Assembly (NCBI RefSeq): GCF_900111495.1
Contig: NZ_FOIU01000001.1
Span: 930,001-994,000 of the forward strand
Origin: Chryseobacterium wanjuense
Lineage (GTDB): Bacteria > Bacteroidota > Bacteroidia > Flavobacteriales > Weeksellaceae
DNA: 64,000 nucleotides
Direction: 5' to 3'
Of this stretch, positions 41,709-49,956 are shown one piece after another. The stretch's first letter is position 1, and every line of letters begins with the position of its first letter. The position numbers were made by a program, and so were the translations under genes. Below the pieces are notes generated by a model. The model saw only the letters and a list, made by a program, of their open reading frames with translations. It was not told the DNA's origin and made no database searches.

Positions 41709-42587
41709 TTATTTATTAAAATAATCCCAGACCGTCTTTGAAATGTCTGAAATCATTTTACAGTTTACAGCATCCGTTTCCGTTGAATTACTGACAAATA
41801 CAGCTAATGCATAATGCTTGCCATTTGGCAAAGTAATGATCGCGATTTCGTTTTCTGCGCCCGTTAATCCGTCTTTATTCTTTCCGGAAGCTCCCGTTTT
41901 TCTTGCCACCACTGTGTTTTTTGGAAGTTGCTCTACTATTTTGTTTAATCCGGTGGATGTTGAAATCATTATTTTCATCAGATAATCTGTAGATTTTTTG
42001 GAAAGCAGTTTACCGTCATAGAATTTCTTCAAAGTCTGAACGGCAGAAGCAGTCGTGCTGTAATTTTGATATTGGGTATTCCAGTCCTTGTGCATTTCTT
42101 CTTCATTATATTTGATTTGGAAGCCTTTTATGCCCTTAGAATCGATGAATTTTTGAACAGTCTGAGTTCCTCCGATTAATTTTAAAAGAATGTCACAGCC
42201 ATTGTTATCGCTTTTGGCAACTGTAAATTCAATGATTTCGCTTAAAGGAACTTCAACGCCTCCGTTTGGATATTTATCCCGAAGTGGCGACCAAGTATTT
42301 TCTAATAAATTGGATTTATCAAGTACAATTTTCTGATCTAATGAAAGTTTTCCTTTATCCACAAAATCCAGAACTGCAGCGGCAATATGGAATTTAAAAA
42401 CACTCTGCATCGGAAGTTTTTTGTCTCCGTTTTTATTGTAGATAAAGCCATTTTCAAAGCCTAAAACCGAAACACCGACGGTCGCTTTTTTGTTTTTAAT
42501 AATGGAACTGATTTTTTGATCTAAAGCTGATTTTTGGGCAAATGTAAATGCGGAAATCAAAAGAAGGAATAATCCTATTTTTTTCAT
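41709..42587 (-). CDS. class A beta-lactamase (subclass A2-like)
   Basis: 292 residues from ATG 42587, which begins the signal peptide (FTFA before Gln18). All active-site motifs are present: Ser62-x-x-Lys65 (SVFK), Ser126-Asp-Asn (SDN), the omega-loop acid at 162-164 ('NEEEMHKDW') and Lys230-Thr-Gly (KTG). The 'EEEMH' form resembles the chromosomal PER/CME/CIA/CGA-like enzymes of flavobacteria. It hydrolyses beta-lactams in the periplasm. Neighbours are housekeeping genes and no mobile element is near, so it looks intrinsic. Spectrum cannot be read from sequence alone. Confidence 0.9.
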   Translation of the reverse strand: MKKIGLFLLLISAFTFAQKSALDQKISSIIKNKKATVGVSVLGFENGFIYNKNGDKKLPMQSVFKFHIAAAVLDFVDKGKLSLDQKIVLDKSNLLENTWSPLRDKYPNGGVEVPLSEIIEFTVAKSDNNGCDILLKLIGGTQTVQKFIDSKGIKGFQIKYNEEEMHKDWNTQYQNYSTTASAVQTLKKFYDGKLLSKKSTDYLMKIMISTSTGLNKIVEQLPKNTVVARKTGASGKNKDGLTGAENEIAIITLPNGKHYALAVFVSNSTETDAVNCKMISDISKTVWDYFNK

Positions 42588-42651
42588 AATATTTGGGTTT
42601 AAAAAATCCCTCTGAAACAGAAGGATTATGATTAATTTTAAAATTTTTGAT

Positions 42652-43107
42652 CTATCTGATACCGCTAATGCCTGCAATCATTGCACCAAAAATGGCCAAA
42701 ATGTAAAGTCCGAAAACAATAATAGTAAGAATTCCTATAAATTTGTAATGAGACTTCAAATATTCAAATGCTTTTGTAAGTTCTGCCTGATTATTTGAAC
42801 GTAAAGCAGACTTCATATTGGAAGAAAATTTGTAAAGATAATTGACTGGAAAAAAATAAAGAGCCGCAAACGCCAGATAAATAAGCGAAAACAGCAGGCC
42901 TCCCCCCATCGGCATTATGCTTTTGTAGGAGCTCATCGATGCACCCACTGTCATCATAAACAATGCTGCAATTACCATAAACCCTATTCCAATATATCCC
43001 AGAATTGCTAAAAATGTCGTCCATCTTGCCGCTTCTGTGAGGAAGAGCTTTCCTGCGTTGTCGATTCTTAATTCATCAAATTGTTCAAAAGGAGATTGTG
43101 TTTCCAT
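42652..43107 (-). CDS. DUF5362-like membrane protein
   Basis: 151 residues from ATG 43107. The N-terminal ~25 residues are soluble, then 'LFLTEAARWTTFLAILGYIGIGFMVIAALF' and three further hydrophobic segments, with the helix 'SNMKSALRSNNQAELTKAFEYLKSHYKFIGIL' between the last two. This layout matches DUF5362 proteins of Bacteroidetes, of unknown function. It precedes the beta-lactamase gene by 64 bases on the same strand. Confidence 0.6.
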   Translation of the reverse strand: METQSPFEQFDELRIDNAGKLFLTEAARWTTFLAILGYIGIGFMVIAALFMMTVGASMSSYKSIMPMGGGLLFSLIYLAFAALYFFPVNYLYKFSSNMKSALRSNNQAELTKAFEYLKSHYKFIGILTIIVFGLYILAIFGAMIAGISGIR

Positions 43108-43193
43108 GTAATTATTATTTTTTGGCAAAATAATTAAAATTATTTGAACTGTGCTTTGTATTAATGAAATATTTTTTCGGTGAGTTTTACCCT

Positions 43194-44915
43194 TTATTTT
43201 ATTTCAAAATAATTCAGATTTACACCATCATTTTCAAAGATAATTCTGATTTTATTTTCGCCTTTTTTAAGGTTAATTGCTTTTACGGAAGCTGTTTTCC
43301 AGGTTTCATTTCCTCCTGTTGAGCTTAATGAAACGCTTGCCAATTGTTTTCCGGAAGCATCTTCAATCCTGATTTTTGCATCGTTGTTACTTGCATATCT
43401 GATGTCAAAAGTATAGGCTTTATCGGCTTTTGCATTGAAAGTGTACTGAAGCCATTCTCCGGTTTCCGTTTTCCCTATATAATATTGATTGTCTTTCGAT
43501 TTGTAAATATCAACACCATCATTTCTCAGTTGATTTCCGGAATTCCATTCAGATCTTTTTGCAGGATCACTCACCCAAAGATTGATGAAATCTTTATCGA
43601 GATAAGCAGAGCCCATTTTACCTAAATCATAATCTGTAGCGAAAATTTTTCCGGGAGCCTGAAGGTTTTTAAATGGTTTTGTAGAACCGTCGGTCGTCTG
43701 TCGGAACATCGCATCAATAATATCATTTTTGATTTCAACATTACTGAATTTATAATTTTCGGCAATTTGCATTAATGTTTTCTTAGCAAATTCTTTTGAA
43801 GGTTTTTCACCACCATTTTTCCAATAATCTAATAATTTCTGGTATTCAGGCGTGATTTTCACGTTGGTAATTCCGGCAATATTGTCGATTTTTTTCATTG
43901 GCCAGAATGCATAGCCGATGTTGTGCTTATCTAAAAGCTGAATCAGTTCCGTAAACCAAACATTCGAGTTTTCTCCGGTTTCTCCCAACCAGATCGGGAT
44001 ATTGTGTTTTTCCCTTAAATCAAGGGCAAATTTCAAGGTTGCATCATCATTATAGTTCCAGTATTTATGAAAACTGAACACCAGATTGTTGTCCCAGAGC
44101 GGTGTTAACCCATTGTAATTGTTGCCCCAACCGTTTCCTTCGATGATGATGATGTGTTTTTTGTCAACCTGACGAATCGCGTCAGTAATATCTTTCTGTA
44201 ACTTCCAAAGCGGAGCATTTGACATTTCATCCGTTCCGTTCGGGTTTTTCCCTGTGAAATTGATGTTCGGTTCGTTGATCAAATCATAACCTCCGATCCA
44301 CGGCTCATTTTTATATCTTTCTGCCAACTTTTTCCAAAGGGCAATCGTTTTTTTCTGATTGTCTTCACTTTCCCACAGCGATGGTTTCGATTTGTCGTTA
44401 TCAGAAATATTCACATCGTTTCCCTGTCCGCCGGGAGCAGCGTGGAGATCCAGAATTAGGTACATTTTATTGTCTGCACACCACTTCAGAAGATCATCTG
44501 TCATTTTGAAACCTTCTTCCAGCCAGGTGTTTTGTCCTTTTACCGGCTCTTTTTCAATGGGTAAAGTATACAGATTATAGTGCATCGGAAGCCTGATCGA
44601 GTTGAATCCGGCTTTCTTCAAAAAATCAATATCCTGTTTTGTAATGCCGTTTTTTAGGTAAGCTTTGTAAAATTCATTCATTCCGTCTTCCCCGATGAGC
44701 TCTGCAATTTTCTGTTTAATTTTATATTGCGGACCGGCAAAATCGGCGGTTTTCAACATATATCCTTCCTGCAACATCCATCCTCCCAACCCGAGACCTC
44801 TCAACTGGATATTTTCACCTTTATCATTAACGATTTTTTGACCATTTGTTTTTAAAAGCTGTGATGTCCCAAATTGAGACAATAAAAAAGCGGATAGTAG
44901 GATGGCTCTTTTCAT
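43194..44915 (-). CDS. secreted GH5 glucanase with C-terminal CBM6-like domain
   Basis: 573 residues. Signal peptide (FGTS before Gln), then a GH5 TIM barrel: 'GLGLGGWMLQEGY', 'GFNSIRLPMHY', acid/base Glu215 in 'LINEPNI', 'HKYW' and nucleophile Glu312 in 'WLGETGE'. The last ~150 residues, with 'TGEWLQYTFNAKADKAYTFDIRYAS' and 'KGENKIRIIFENDGVNLNYFEI', are a CBM6-type beta-sandwich. It cleaves a beta-glucan (cellulose, beta-1,3 or mixed linkage). It lies 19 kb from the SusCD locus and has its own -7 box. Confidence 0.88.
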   Translation of the reverse strand: MKRAILLSAFLLSQFGTSQLLKTNGQKIVNDKGENIQLRGLGLGGWMLQEGYMLKTADFAGPQYKIKQKIAELIGEDGMNEFYKAYLKNGITKQDIDFLKKAGFNSIRLPMHYNLYTLPIEKEPVKGQNTWLEEGFKMTDDLLKWCADNKMYLILDLHAAPGGQGNDVNISDNDKSKPSLWESEDNQKKTIALWKKLAERYKNEPWIGGYDLINEPNINFTGKNPNGTDEMSNAPLWKLQKDITDAIRQVDKKHIIIIEGNGWGNNYNGLTPLWDNNLVFSFHKYWNYNDDATLKFALDLREKHNIPIWLGETGENSNVWFTELIQLLDKHNIGYAFWPMKKIDNIAGITNVKITPEYQKLLDYWKNGGEKPSKEFAKKTLMQIAENYKFSNVEIKNDIIDAMFRQTTDGSTKPFKNLQAPGKIFATDYDLGKMGSAYLDKDFINLWVSDPAKRSEWNSGNQLRNDGVDIYKSKDNQYYIGKTETGEWLQYTFNAKADKAYTFDIRYASNNDAKIRIEDASGKQLASVSLSSTGGNETWKTASVKAINLKKGENKIRIIFENDGVNLNYFEIK

Positions 44916-44975
44916 AGTTGTTTTAATTTAAAATATTAGGAGATTTGTTTTTAAGAATTATTGTTTACGTAATGA

Positions 44976-44983
44976 CAAATATA
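44976..44983 (-). promoter_or_regulatory. -7 box TATATTTG of the GH5 gene
   Basis: Minus-strand perfect match, 60 bases before the GH5 ATG. The 516-base gap 44916-45431 holds this, a 'GTCATCC...CAAGGATCTAA' repeat and the large repeat at 45294-45410. Confidence 0.45.
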
Positions 44984-45180
44984 TTTAAAAATTATTGAAT
45001 AAAAATTAAATACGAATGAAATCAAAAAGATTTTATTTAAATTAAAAACAAAGATCAGGTTTATTTAATCTTAATCATTGAATTAGTTTAAAATTTTTTT
45101 GGAGCTTATCCCGCAAAAGGACGTCATTGTATGAGGGGGTAGGGTTTTACTCATTTCTTTCAAACGCGTAAAATCTGCAT

Positions 45181-45224
45181 AAAGTTTGTCATCCTATCAA
45201 GGATCTAAACATAGTAGTAGAAAA
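45181..45224 (+). repeat. 'AAAGTTTGTCATCCT...CAAGGATCTAA' repeat
   Basis: Direct copy of 35132-35176 with few differences. Inside it, gtcatcctatcaaggat is close to an inverted repeat with the later aatccttagcaggatgag. Confidence 0.6.
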
Positions 45225-45293
45225 ATGAATGAAAAAATTTAGGTCTTAATCCTTAGCAGGATGAGAAACTTAGTGTAAATAAATTGAATGTAC

Positions 45294-45410
45294 ATAAGTT
45301 TTGGCTAAAGCCAATAGAAATTAATCCATAAAAAAAAACGGGCTAAAGCCCGTTCCTATTGATATAAAGCTAGTTCTTATTGTTTTAAAAATTCGTGTAA
45401 TTCGTGAAAA
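45294..45410 (-). repeat. bimodular intergenic repeat, copy 1
   Basis: 45294-45381 (ataagttttggctaaagcc...gctagttcttatt) is an almost perfect reverse complement of 47223-47309; the cgtgtaattcgtgaaaaa part continues the match more loosely. It includes the hairpin aacgggctaaagcccgtt, also used as terminator after pheT. The pair brackets the oxidoreductase and pcm genes. Confidence 0.8.
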
Positions 45411-45431
45411 ATTCGTGAAATTTGCGCTACA

Positions 45432-46394
45432 TCAAGAAATCAATTTCATAATCTCCAAAGCCACTTTCAACGCTTCCGTACCGTCTTCGATGGAAACTTC
45501 CACGTGTTTATCTTCGGTAATGGAATCCGCGAAAGAATTCAACTCATCCAAAATCGCATTATTCGGCTGAATATTAGGATATTCAAATAAAATCTGATTT
45601 TTTTCCCCTTCTGCATTCTCAATGATCATATCAAATGGAGTAGGGTTTTCTGGAGCATCTTTCATACGGATAACTTCCGCTTTTTTCCCAAGGAAATCAA
45701 CAGAAATATAAGCATCTTTCTGGAAGAAACGGCTCTTTCTCATCGCTTTCATCGAAATTCTCGAAGTGGTAAGATTGGCAACACATCCGTTTTCGAATTC
45801 AATTCGGGCATTGGAAATATCAGGAGTTTTACTTACTACACAAACGCCGCTTGCATGAATATTTTTAACTTTAGATTTGACAATACTTAATAAAATATCC
45901 AAATCATGAATCATTAAATCCAATACAACAGAAACATCCGTTCCGCGAGGATTAAATTCAGCCAGCCTGTGGATCTCAATAAACATCGGATTGTTGATAA
46001 ACTCTTTGGTAGCAATAAAGGCAGGATTATACCTTTCAACATGTCCTACCTGTGCTTTGATGCCGTTTTCCTGGCATTTGCGAAGGATTTCTTCTGCCTG
46101 TTCGAGCGTTTGGGTTACCGGTTTTTCAATGAAAAAATGAAGCCCTTTTTCAATGGCTTTTAAGGCATAATCGTAGTGGTAAATTGTCGGCGTGACAATA
46201 TCCAGCATGTCGATCTGATCAAGCAATTCATCAAAATTTTCAAAATATTTATATCCGAATTCGGCTTCCAGTTTTTTCCCGTTTTCCACATCCTTATCGT
46301 GAAAACCTACAAATTCATATTTATCTGACTGATTTAGAAGTCTCAAATGTATCTTTCCCAAATGTCCGGCACCTACCAAACCTGCTTTTAACAT
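45432..46394 (-). CDS. Gfo/Idh/MocA family oxidoreductase
   Basis: 320 residues. N-terminal Rossmann fold 'LKAGLVGAGHLGKIHLRLL', 'TPTIYHYDYALKAIEKGLHFFIEKP' with the EKP catalytic Lys, and a C-terminal alpha/beta domain with 'DLMIHDLDILLSI', where the His-Asp pair acts in catalysis. The family oxidises or reduces sugars, inositol or related hydroxyls with NAD(P). Substrate not readable. The gene is divergent from pcm (125-base gap), and both lie between inverted repeat copies. Confidence 0.87.
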   Translation of the reverse strand: MLKAGLVGAGHLGKIHLRLLNQSDKYEFVGFHDKDVENGKKLEAEFGYKYFENFDELLDQIDMLDIVTPTIYHYDYALKAIEKGLHFFIEKPVTQTLEQAEEILRKCQENGIKAQVGHVERYNPAFIATKEFINNPMFIEIHRLAEFNPRGTDVSVVLDLMIHDLDILLSIVKSKVKNIHASGVCVVSKTPDISNARIEFENGCVANLTTSRISMKAMRKSRFFQKDAYISVDFLGKKAEVIRMKDAPENPTPFDMIIENAEGEKNQILFEYPNIQPNNAILDELNSFADSITEDKHVEVSIEDGTEALKVALEIMKLIS

Positions 46395-46518
46395 AGCTGT
46401 ATTAAATTTTTGTAAATATAATAATTTGTAGCTGGTTGATGGTCGGAAGTTGCCGGAAATTTAGAAAACAGACCGCGAACTACTTCCAACAAACAACAAA
46501 AATTCTTATTTTTGTCTC

Positions 46519-47169
46519 ATGCATGATTCGTTTGTACACAAGGGAAAAAGAAAGATTTTGGTTGATTATCTTCGAAACCGGATCGGAATTTCAGACGAAA
46601 ATGTTCTTTCAGCAATGAATGAAGTTCCGAGACATCTCTTTATCGAAAGTATTTTTGAGGATTTTGCCTATGAAGACCGGGCTTTTCCGATTTTAGCGCA
46701 TCAGACGATTTCGCATCCTTCGACAGTGGCGGAACAATCTGAGCTTCTTCAGGTGAAAGCAGGGGAAAAAGTGCTTGAAATCGGGACGGGATGTGGGTAT
46801 CAGACTGCGGTTTTGCTGGCGATGAAAGCGTTGGTTTACACTGTGGAAAGGCAGAAAGACCTTTTTGATTTTTCAAAGAAAAAATTCCGTGAGATGCATC
46901 TTTATCCAAAATTTCAGAGCTTTGGCGATGGTTTTGCTGGGCTTCCAACCTTTGCTCCGTTTGATAAAATCATCGTGACTTGTGGTGCATCGATTTTACC
47001 GACAGAGTTATTAAAACAATTGAAAGTGGGCGGAAAAATGGTCATTCCTTTAGGTCCGACCGACCAACAGGTATTGTACAGATTCACAAAAGTTTCCCAG
47101 ACTGAATTTGAAAAGGAAGAGTTTGGAGCGTATAAATTTGTTCCGATGTTGGGTAATACGAATCAATAA
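46519..47169 (+). CDS. pcm: protein-L-isoaspartate O-methyltransferase
   Basis: 216 residues. 'MNEVPRHLFIES', 'AYEDRAFPILAHQTISHPSTVAEQSELL' and SAM-binding 'VLEIGTGCGYQTAVLLAM' are the PCMT motifs, with 'IIVTCGASILPTELLKQLKVGGKMVIPLG' near the end. It repairs isoaspartyl residues in aged proteins using S-adenosylmethionine. A TATTTTTG box ends five bases before the ATG, implying an almost leaderless message or a start slightly downstream; the family N-terminus supports this ATG. Confidence 0.92.
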   Translation: MHDSFVHKGKRKILVDYLRNRIGISDENVLSAMNEVPRHLFIESIFEDFAYEDRAFPILAHQTISHPSTVAEQSELLQVKAGEKVLEIGTGCGYQTAVLLAMKALVYTVERQKDLFDFSKKKFREMHLYPKFQSFGDGFAGLPTFAPFDKIIVTCGASILPTELLKQLKVGGKMVIPLGPTDQQVLYRFTKVSQTEFEKEEFGAYKFVPMLGNTNQ

Positions 47170-47174
47170 TTTTA

Positions 47175-47309
47175 AACACGAATATCACGAATTTTTTCAC
47201 AAATTGCACTAATTTTTATATTAATAAGAACTAGCTTTATATCAATAGGAATGGGTTTTAGCCCGTTTTTTTATAGATTAATTTCTATTGGCTTTAGCCA
47301 AAACTTATA
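47175..47309 (+). repeat. bimodular intergenic repeat, copy 2 (inverted)
   Basis: 47223-47309 is the reverse complement of 45294-45381 with few mismatches; 47175-47222 (acacgaatatcacgaattttttcac) is the second module. It lies directly after pcm, and its gggttttagcccgttttttt hairpin could terminate pcm transcription. Confidence 0.8.
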
Positions 47310-47363
47310 TTATTAAAAAGATTATCCAAAGATTTCTTAATTTTAAAAGATAATTAAATTAAT

Positions 47364-47762
47364 ATGAGTTCAGAAATCCAACAATATAATAGCTCACAAA
47401 CCGAATCCGATCAGGAAATCTGTTCAAGATTAGCTGAAATTATTGATGAAAACCTTCCCAATGCCGAATCGAAAATCTGGCATGCTCATCCGGTTTGGTT
47501 TTTAGAGGAAAACCCGATTGTGGGATACAGTAAGCAGAAGAAGGGAATTCGTCTGATGTTCTGGAGCGGGAAATCCTTTAATGAAGATCTTTTGAATGTA
47601 CATGGAGGGAAATTTCAGGATGCTTCGGTGTTTTATAATGATCTTTCTGAAATCAATGAGGATGATATTAAGCGATGTCTCAAAAAATCAGAAAAAATTC
47701 AATGGGATTATAAAAATCTTGTAAAAAGAAAAGGTGAGCTGATACAATTAAACATACATTAA
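47364..47762 (+). CDS. DUF1801 (YdhG-like) protein
   Basis: 132 residues. 'ESKIWHAHPVWFLEENPIVGYSKQKKGIRLMFWSGKSF' is the DUF1801 core (normally 'p..ee.i.yg.P.f...g..vg.....k..v.l'), with 'KIQWDYKNLVKRKGEL' at the end. Members are small soluble proteins resembling frataxin-like folds, of unknown function. Single gene between a repeat and an AT-rich gap. Confidence 0.75.
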   Translation: MSSEIQQYNSSQTESDQEICSRLAEIIDENLPNAESKIWHAHPVWFLEENPIVGYSKQKKGIRLMFWSGKSFNEDLLNVHGGKFQDASVFYNDLSEINEDDIKRCLKKSEKIQWDYKNLVKRKGELIQLNIH

Positions 47763-47893
47763 ATTTTATCCTAAATAATAAAACAGCCAATCACGACTAT
47801 TTAAAATCTTTTCAAATTTTAATACATTTTAAGTCTGTTTCGGAATGAAAATTGGATTAGAAATAACAACCTAATCACTTAAATTTTATTATT

Positions 47894-48154
47894 ATGGATA
47901 CGAATAGATTTAAATCGTCACATGATTTTAGCAATATTCAGAAAAATCTACATAATAATCCCGGTTACAGTGTAGAAAGTTATTCCCAGCAAGTCAAAGA
48001 TTATATCAATGACATGAAAAGCCAGAACAAAGAGGTTACGAAGCAAGGTTTCATGACTCATGCTCAAAAATCTGCAAAAGAAGTTTGGGAAGAAATTCAG
48101 GAGATGGCTTCTGAAGCTTGGGAAAAGCACAACGAATCAGATAAAAAGCAGTAA
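47894..48154 (+). CDS. small hydrophilic protein of unknown function
   Basis: 86 residues, without signal peptide, mostly helical and charged ('YSQQVKDYINDMKSQNKEV', 'KSAKEVWEEIQEMASEAWEKHNES'). The start ATG follows a typical A/T leader and a terminator follows the stop, which supports a real gene. It could be a stress-related or DNA-associated small protein, but nothing specific is recognised. Confidence 0.6.
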   Translation: MDTNRFKSSHDFSNIQKNLHNNPGYSVESYSQQVKDYINDMKSQNKEVTKQGFMTHAQKSAKEVWEEIQEMASEAWEKHNESDKKQ

Positions 48155-48176
48155 TTTTTAATATTAAAGTTAGAAG

Positions 48177-48208
48177 AACCTCACTTTTTTGCAGGAGTGA
48201 GGTTTTTA
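48177..48208 (+). terminator. terminator after the small hydrophilic protein gene
   Basis: Nine-pair stem aacctcact / agtgaggtt, loop tttttgcagg, then TTTTTATTT. Confidence 0.85.
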
Positions 48209-48245
48209 TTTGGAAATTTTTAAACGAAATCAATTACAAAATACA

Positions 48246-49217
48246 ATGAAAGTATTCATCAATAAAAGAATTCCCGAAATCGGAATCAAAATGCTGGAAG
48301 AGGCGGGACTGGAGGTTTTTATTCCCGAATATGATCTGTCGAATGCGGAATGGCTGAGCTATTGTAAAAGTCATGACGTTATTTTAAGTGTCGGCACAGA
48401 TTTCAAATATGATAAAGATTTTTTCAACGAATGTCCCAATATAAAAGCGATTGCGCTGTATTCTGTCGGTTTCGACCATGTGGATATCAAAGAAGCCAAT
48501 AGACTTAAAATTCCCGTTGGAAATACACCGGATGTTTTAAGTAAAGCTACTTCCGATGTCGCATTTTTATTAATGCAATCGGTTGCAAGAAGAGCTTCAT
48601 ATAATTTTGAAAAGGTAAAATCCGGAAGTTGGGATTCATTTGATCCCCTGCATGCTTTGGGACAGGAACTGTATGGAAAAACACTGGGAATTTTCGGACT
48701 GGGAAGAATCGGTTTTGAAATGGCAAAAAAGTCAAAAGCAGCGTTTGATATGAATATTATTTATCACAACCGCCATCGCAACGAAGAAGCGGAAAATGAG
48801 CTTAACGCAAAATATGTTTCTTTCGACGAATTGATTGCGGAGTCTGATGTTCTGAGTATTCATGCAAATTTTAAACCTGAACAAAATGAGTTGTTCAATA
48901 GTTCTGTTTTTGAAAAAATGAAGCCCGATGCGATTTTTGTAAACACGGCGAGAGGTGGCTTTCATCATCAGAAAGATCTGTATGAAGCCCTGATTTCAAA
49001 GCAGATTTGGGGAGCAGGCCTTGACGTGACAAATCCGGAGCCTATTTTTAAGGATGATCCTATTTTGGAACTTTCCAATGTCTGTGTTTTACCGCACATC
49101 GGTTCTGCAACGATTGAAGCGAGAAACGGAATGGCAAAGCTCGCCGCCGAAAACCTGATCGCTTTCTCGAAAAATGAAAAGATGCTACATTGTGCAAATC
49201 CTGAAATTTATTCTTAA
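48246..49217 (+). CDS. D-2-hydroxyacid dehydrogenase
   Basis: 323 residues from ATG 48246 (the longer frame overlaps the terminator). NAD-binding 'GLGRIGFEMAKKSKAAF', catalytic Arg in 'NTARGGFHHQKDL', Glu in 'GLDVTNPEPI' and His in 'VLPHIGSATIEARNGMA' complete the active site. It reduces 2-oxoacids (glyoxylate, hydroxypyruvate or pyruvate) with NAD(P)H, as in the GhrB/LdhA group. The exact substrate is not fixed by these motifs. Confidence 0.9.
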   Translation: MKVFINKRIPEIGIKMLEEAGLEVFIPEYDLSNAEWLSYCKSHDVILSVGTDFKYDKDFFNECPNIKAIALYSVGFDHVDIKEANRLKIPVGNTPDVLSKATSDVAFLLMQSVARRASYNFEKVKSGSWDSFDPLHALGQELYGKTLGIFGLGRIGFEMAKKSKAAFDMNIIYHNRHRNEEAENELNAKYVSFDELIAESDVLSIHANFKPEQNELFNSSVFEKMKPDAIFVNTARGGFHHQKDLYEALISKQIWGAGLDVTNPEPIFKDDPILELSNVCVLPHIGSATIEARNGMAKLAAENLIAFSKNEKMLHCANPEIYS

Positions 49218-49276
49218 AATTCTTAAGCACTTGGAATTATTTTGTTTAATTTTATTCAACACTAAAATCTATTATT

Positions 49277-49570
49277 ATGGTACCCGAAAATAGTCCTAAA
49301 GAGCAGGACAGAAAACTAGAACAGATGGATTACAATCCAAATGAAGATATTTTCAGACAGGAAAAACACATCCCCCTCGATGGAGATGGAGTTCCGTTTG
49401 AAGATGAAGAAATTGACGAAGATAAAATTGATAAAGGACTTGATATTCCGGGAGTGGAAGATGATGATGAAATGGAAGATATCGGAAGCGAAGACGAAGA
49501 AAACAATTATTGGAGCCTGAGTGATAATGAAGACGATCACGAAGAGGAAAATGATGATGTTTTAACTTAA
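49277..49570 (+). CDS. small highly acidic protein
   Basis: 97 residues, more than a third Asp/Glu in the second half ('DDDEMEDIGSEDEENNYW', 'EDDHEEENDD'), with a more ordinary N-terminal part ('PKEQDRKLEQMDYNPNEDIFRQEKHIPLDGDG'). Similar short acidic proteins recur in flavobacteria with no function assigned. Likely unfolded or metal-binding. It has its own terminator. Confidence 0.68.
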   Translation: MVPENSPKEQDRKLEQMDYNPNEDIFRQEKHIPLDGDGVPFEDEEIDEDKIDKGLDIPGVEDDDEMEDIGSEDEENNYWSLSDNEDDHEEENDDVLT

Positions 49571-49593
49571 AATTTAAGCATATGCTCTATTGA

Positions 49594-49622
49594 ACCTTAC
49601 TGATTTTCAGTGAGGTTTTTTA
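49594..49622 (+). terminator. terminator after the acidic protein gene
   Basis: Eleven-pair stem aaccttactga / tcagtgaggtt (one G-T), loop ttt, then TTTTTTA. Confidence 0.88.
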
Positions 49623-49701
49623 TTGGGTTTTCATTGAATGTTTTAAAATTTATCATTTAATTTTTATTTTTGAATTAAGCTATCCGAATTTATCCGCAAC
49701 G

Positions 49702-49843
49702 AAATTCCCCTCCTCCGGAGGGGTGGATTCGACCAACGGGAGAAGACGGGGTGGTTTTAAAATAATATTGAAATACTATATCAACAGACCACCCCGTCAA
49801 AAATTCTTCGAATTTTCGCCACCCCTCCGGAGGAGGGGAATTT
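49702..49843. repeat. 142-bp inverted-repeat element (MITE-like)
   Basis: Outer arms 49702-49726 and 49819-49843 are perfect 25-base inverted copies (starting aaattcccctcctccggagg), and inner arms gacggggtggt / accaccccgtc (49745-49755, 49788-49798) are also perfect. No open frame inside. It sits in the 386-base gap before urocanate hydratase; the rest of that gap is the acidic-protein terminator and AT-rich leader. Confidence 0.8.
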
Positions 49844-49956
49844 TACACCGTTGAATTTTCATCGTTTATTTGCAGGGATTTTCTAATTTGAATATCTTTA
49901 AAACTTTGAATTTTAAAATTAATTTTAAACGTTACACATAGAACTTAAACCGTAAT

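Noticed and set aside
49702..49843. CRISPR-like or riboswitch interpretation of the palindromic element
   Set aside because: There are no regularly spaced direct repeats, and the arms are simple nested inverted repeats without a conserved ligand-binding pattern.
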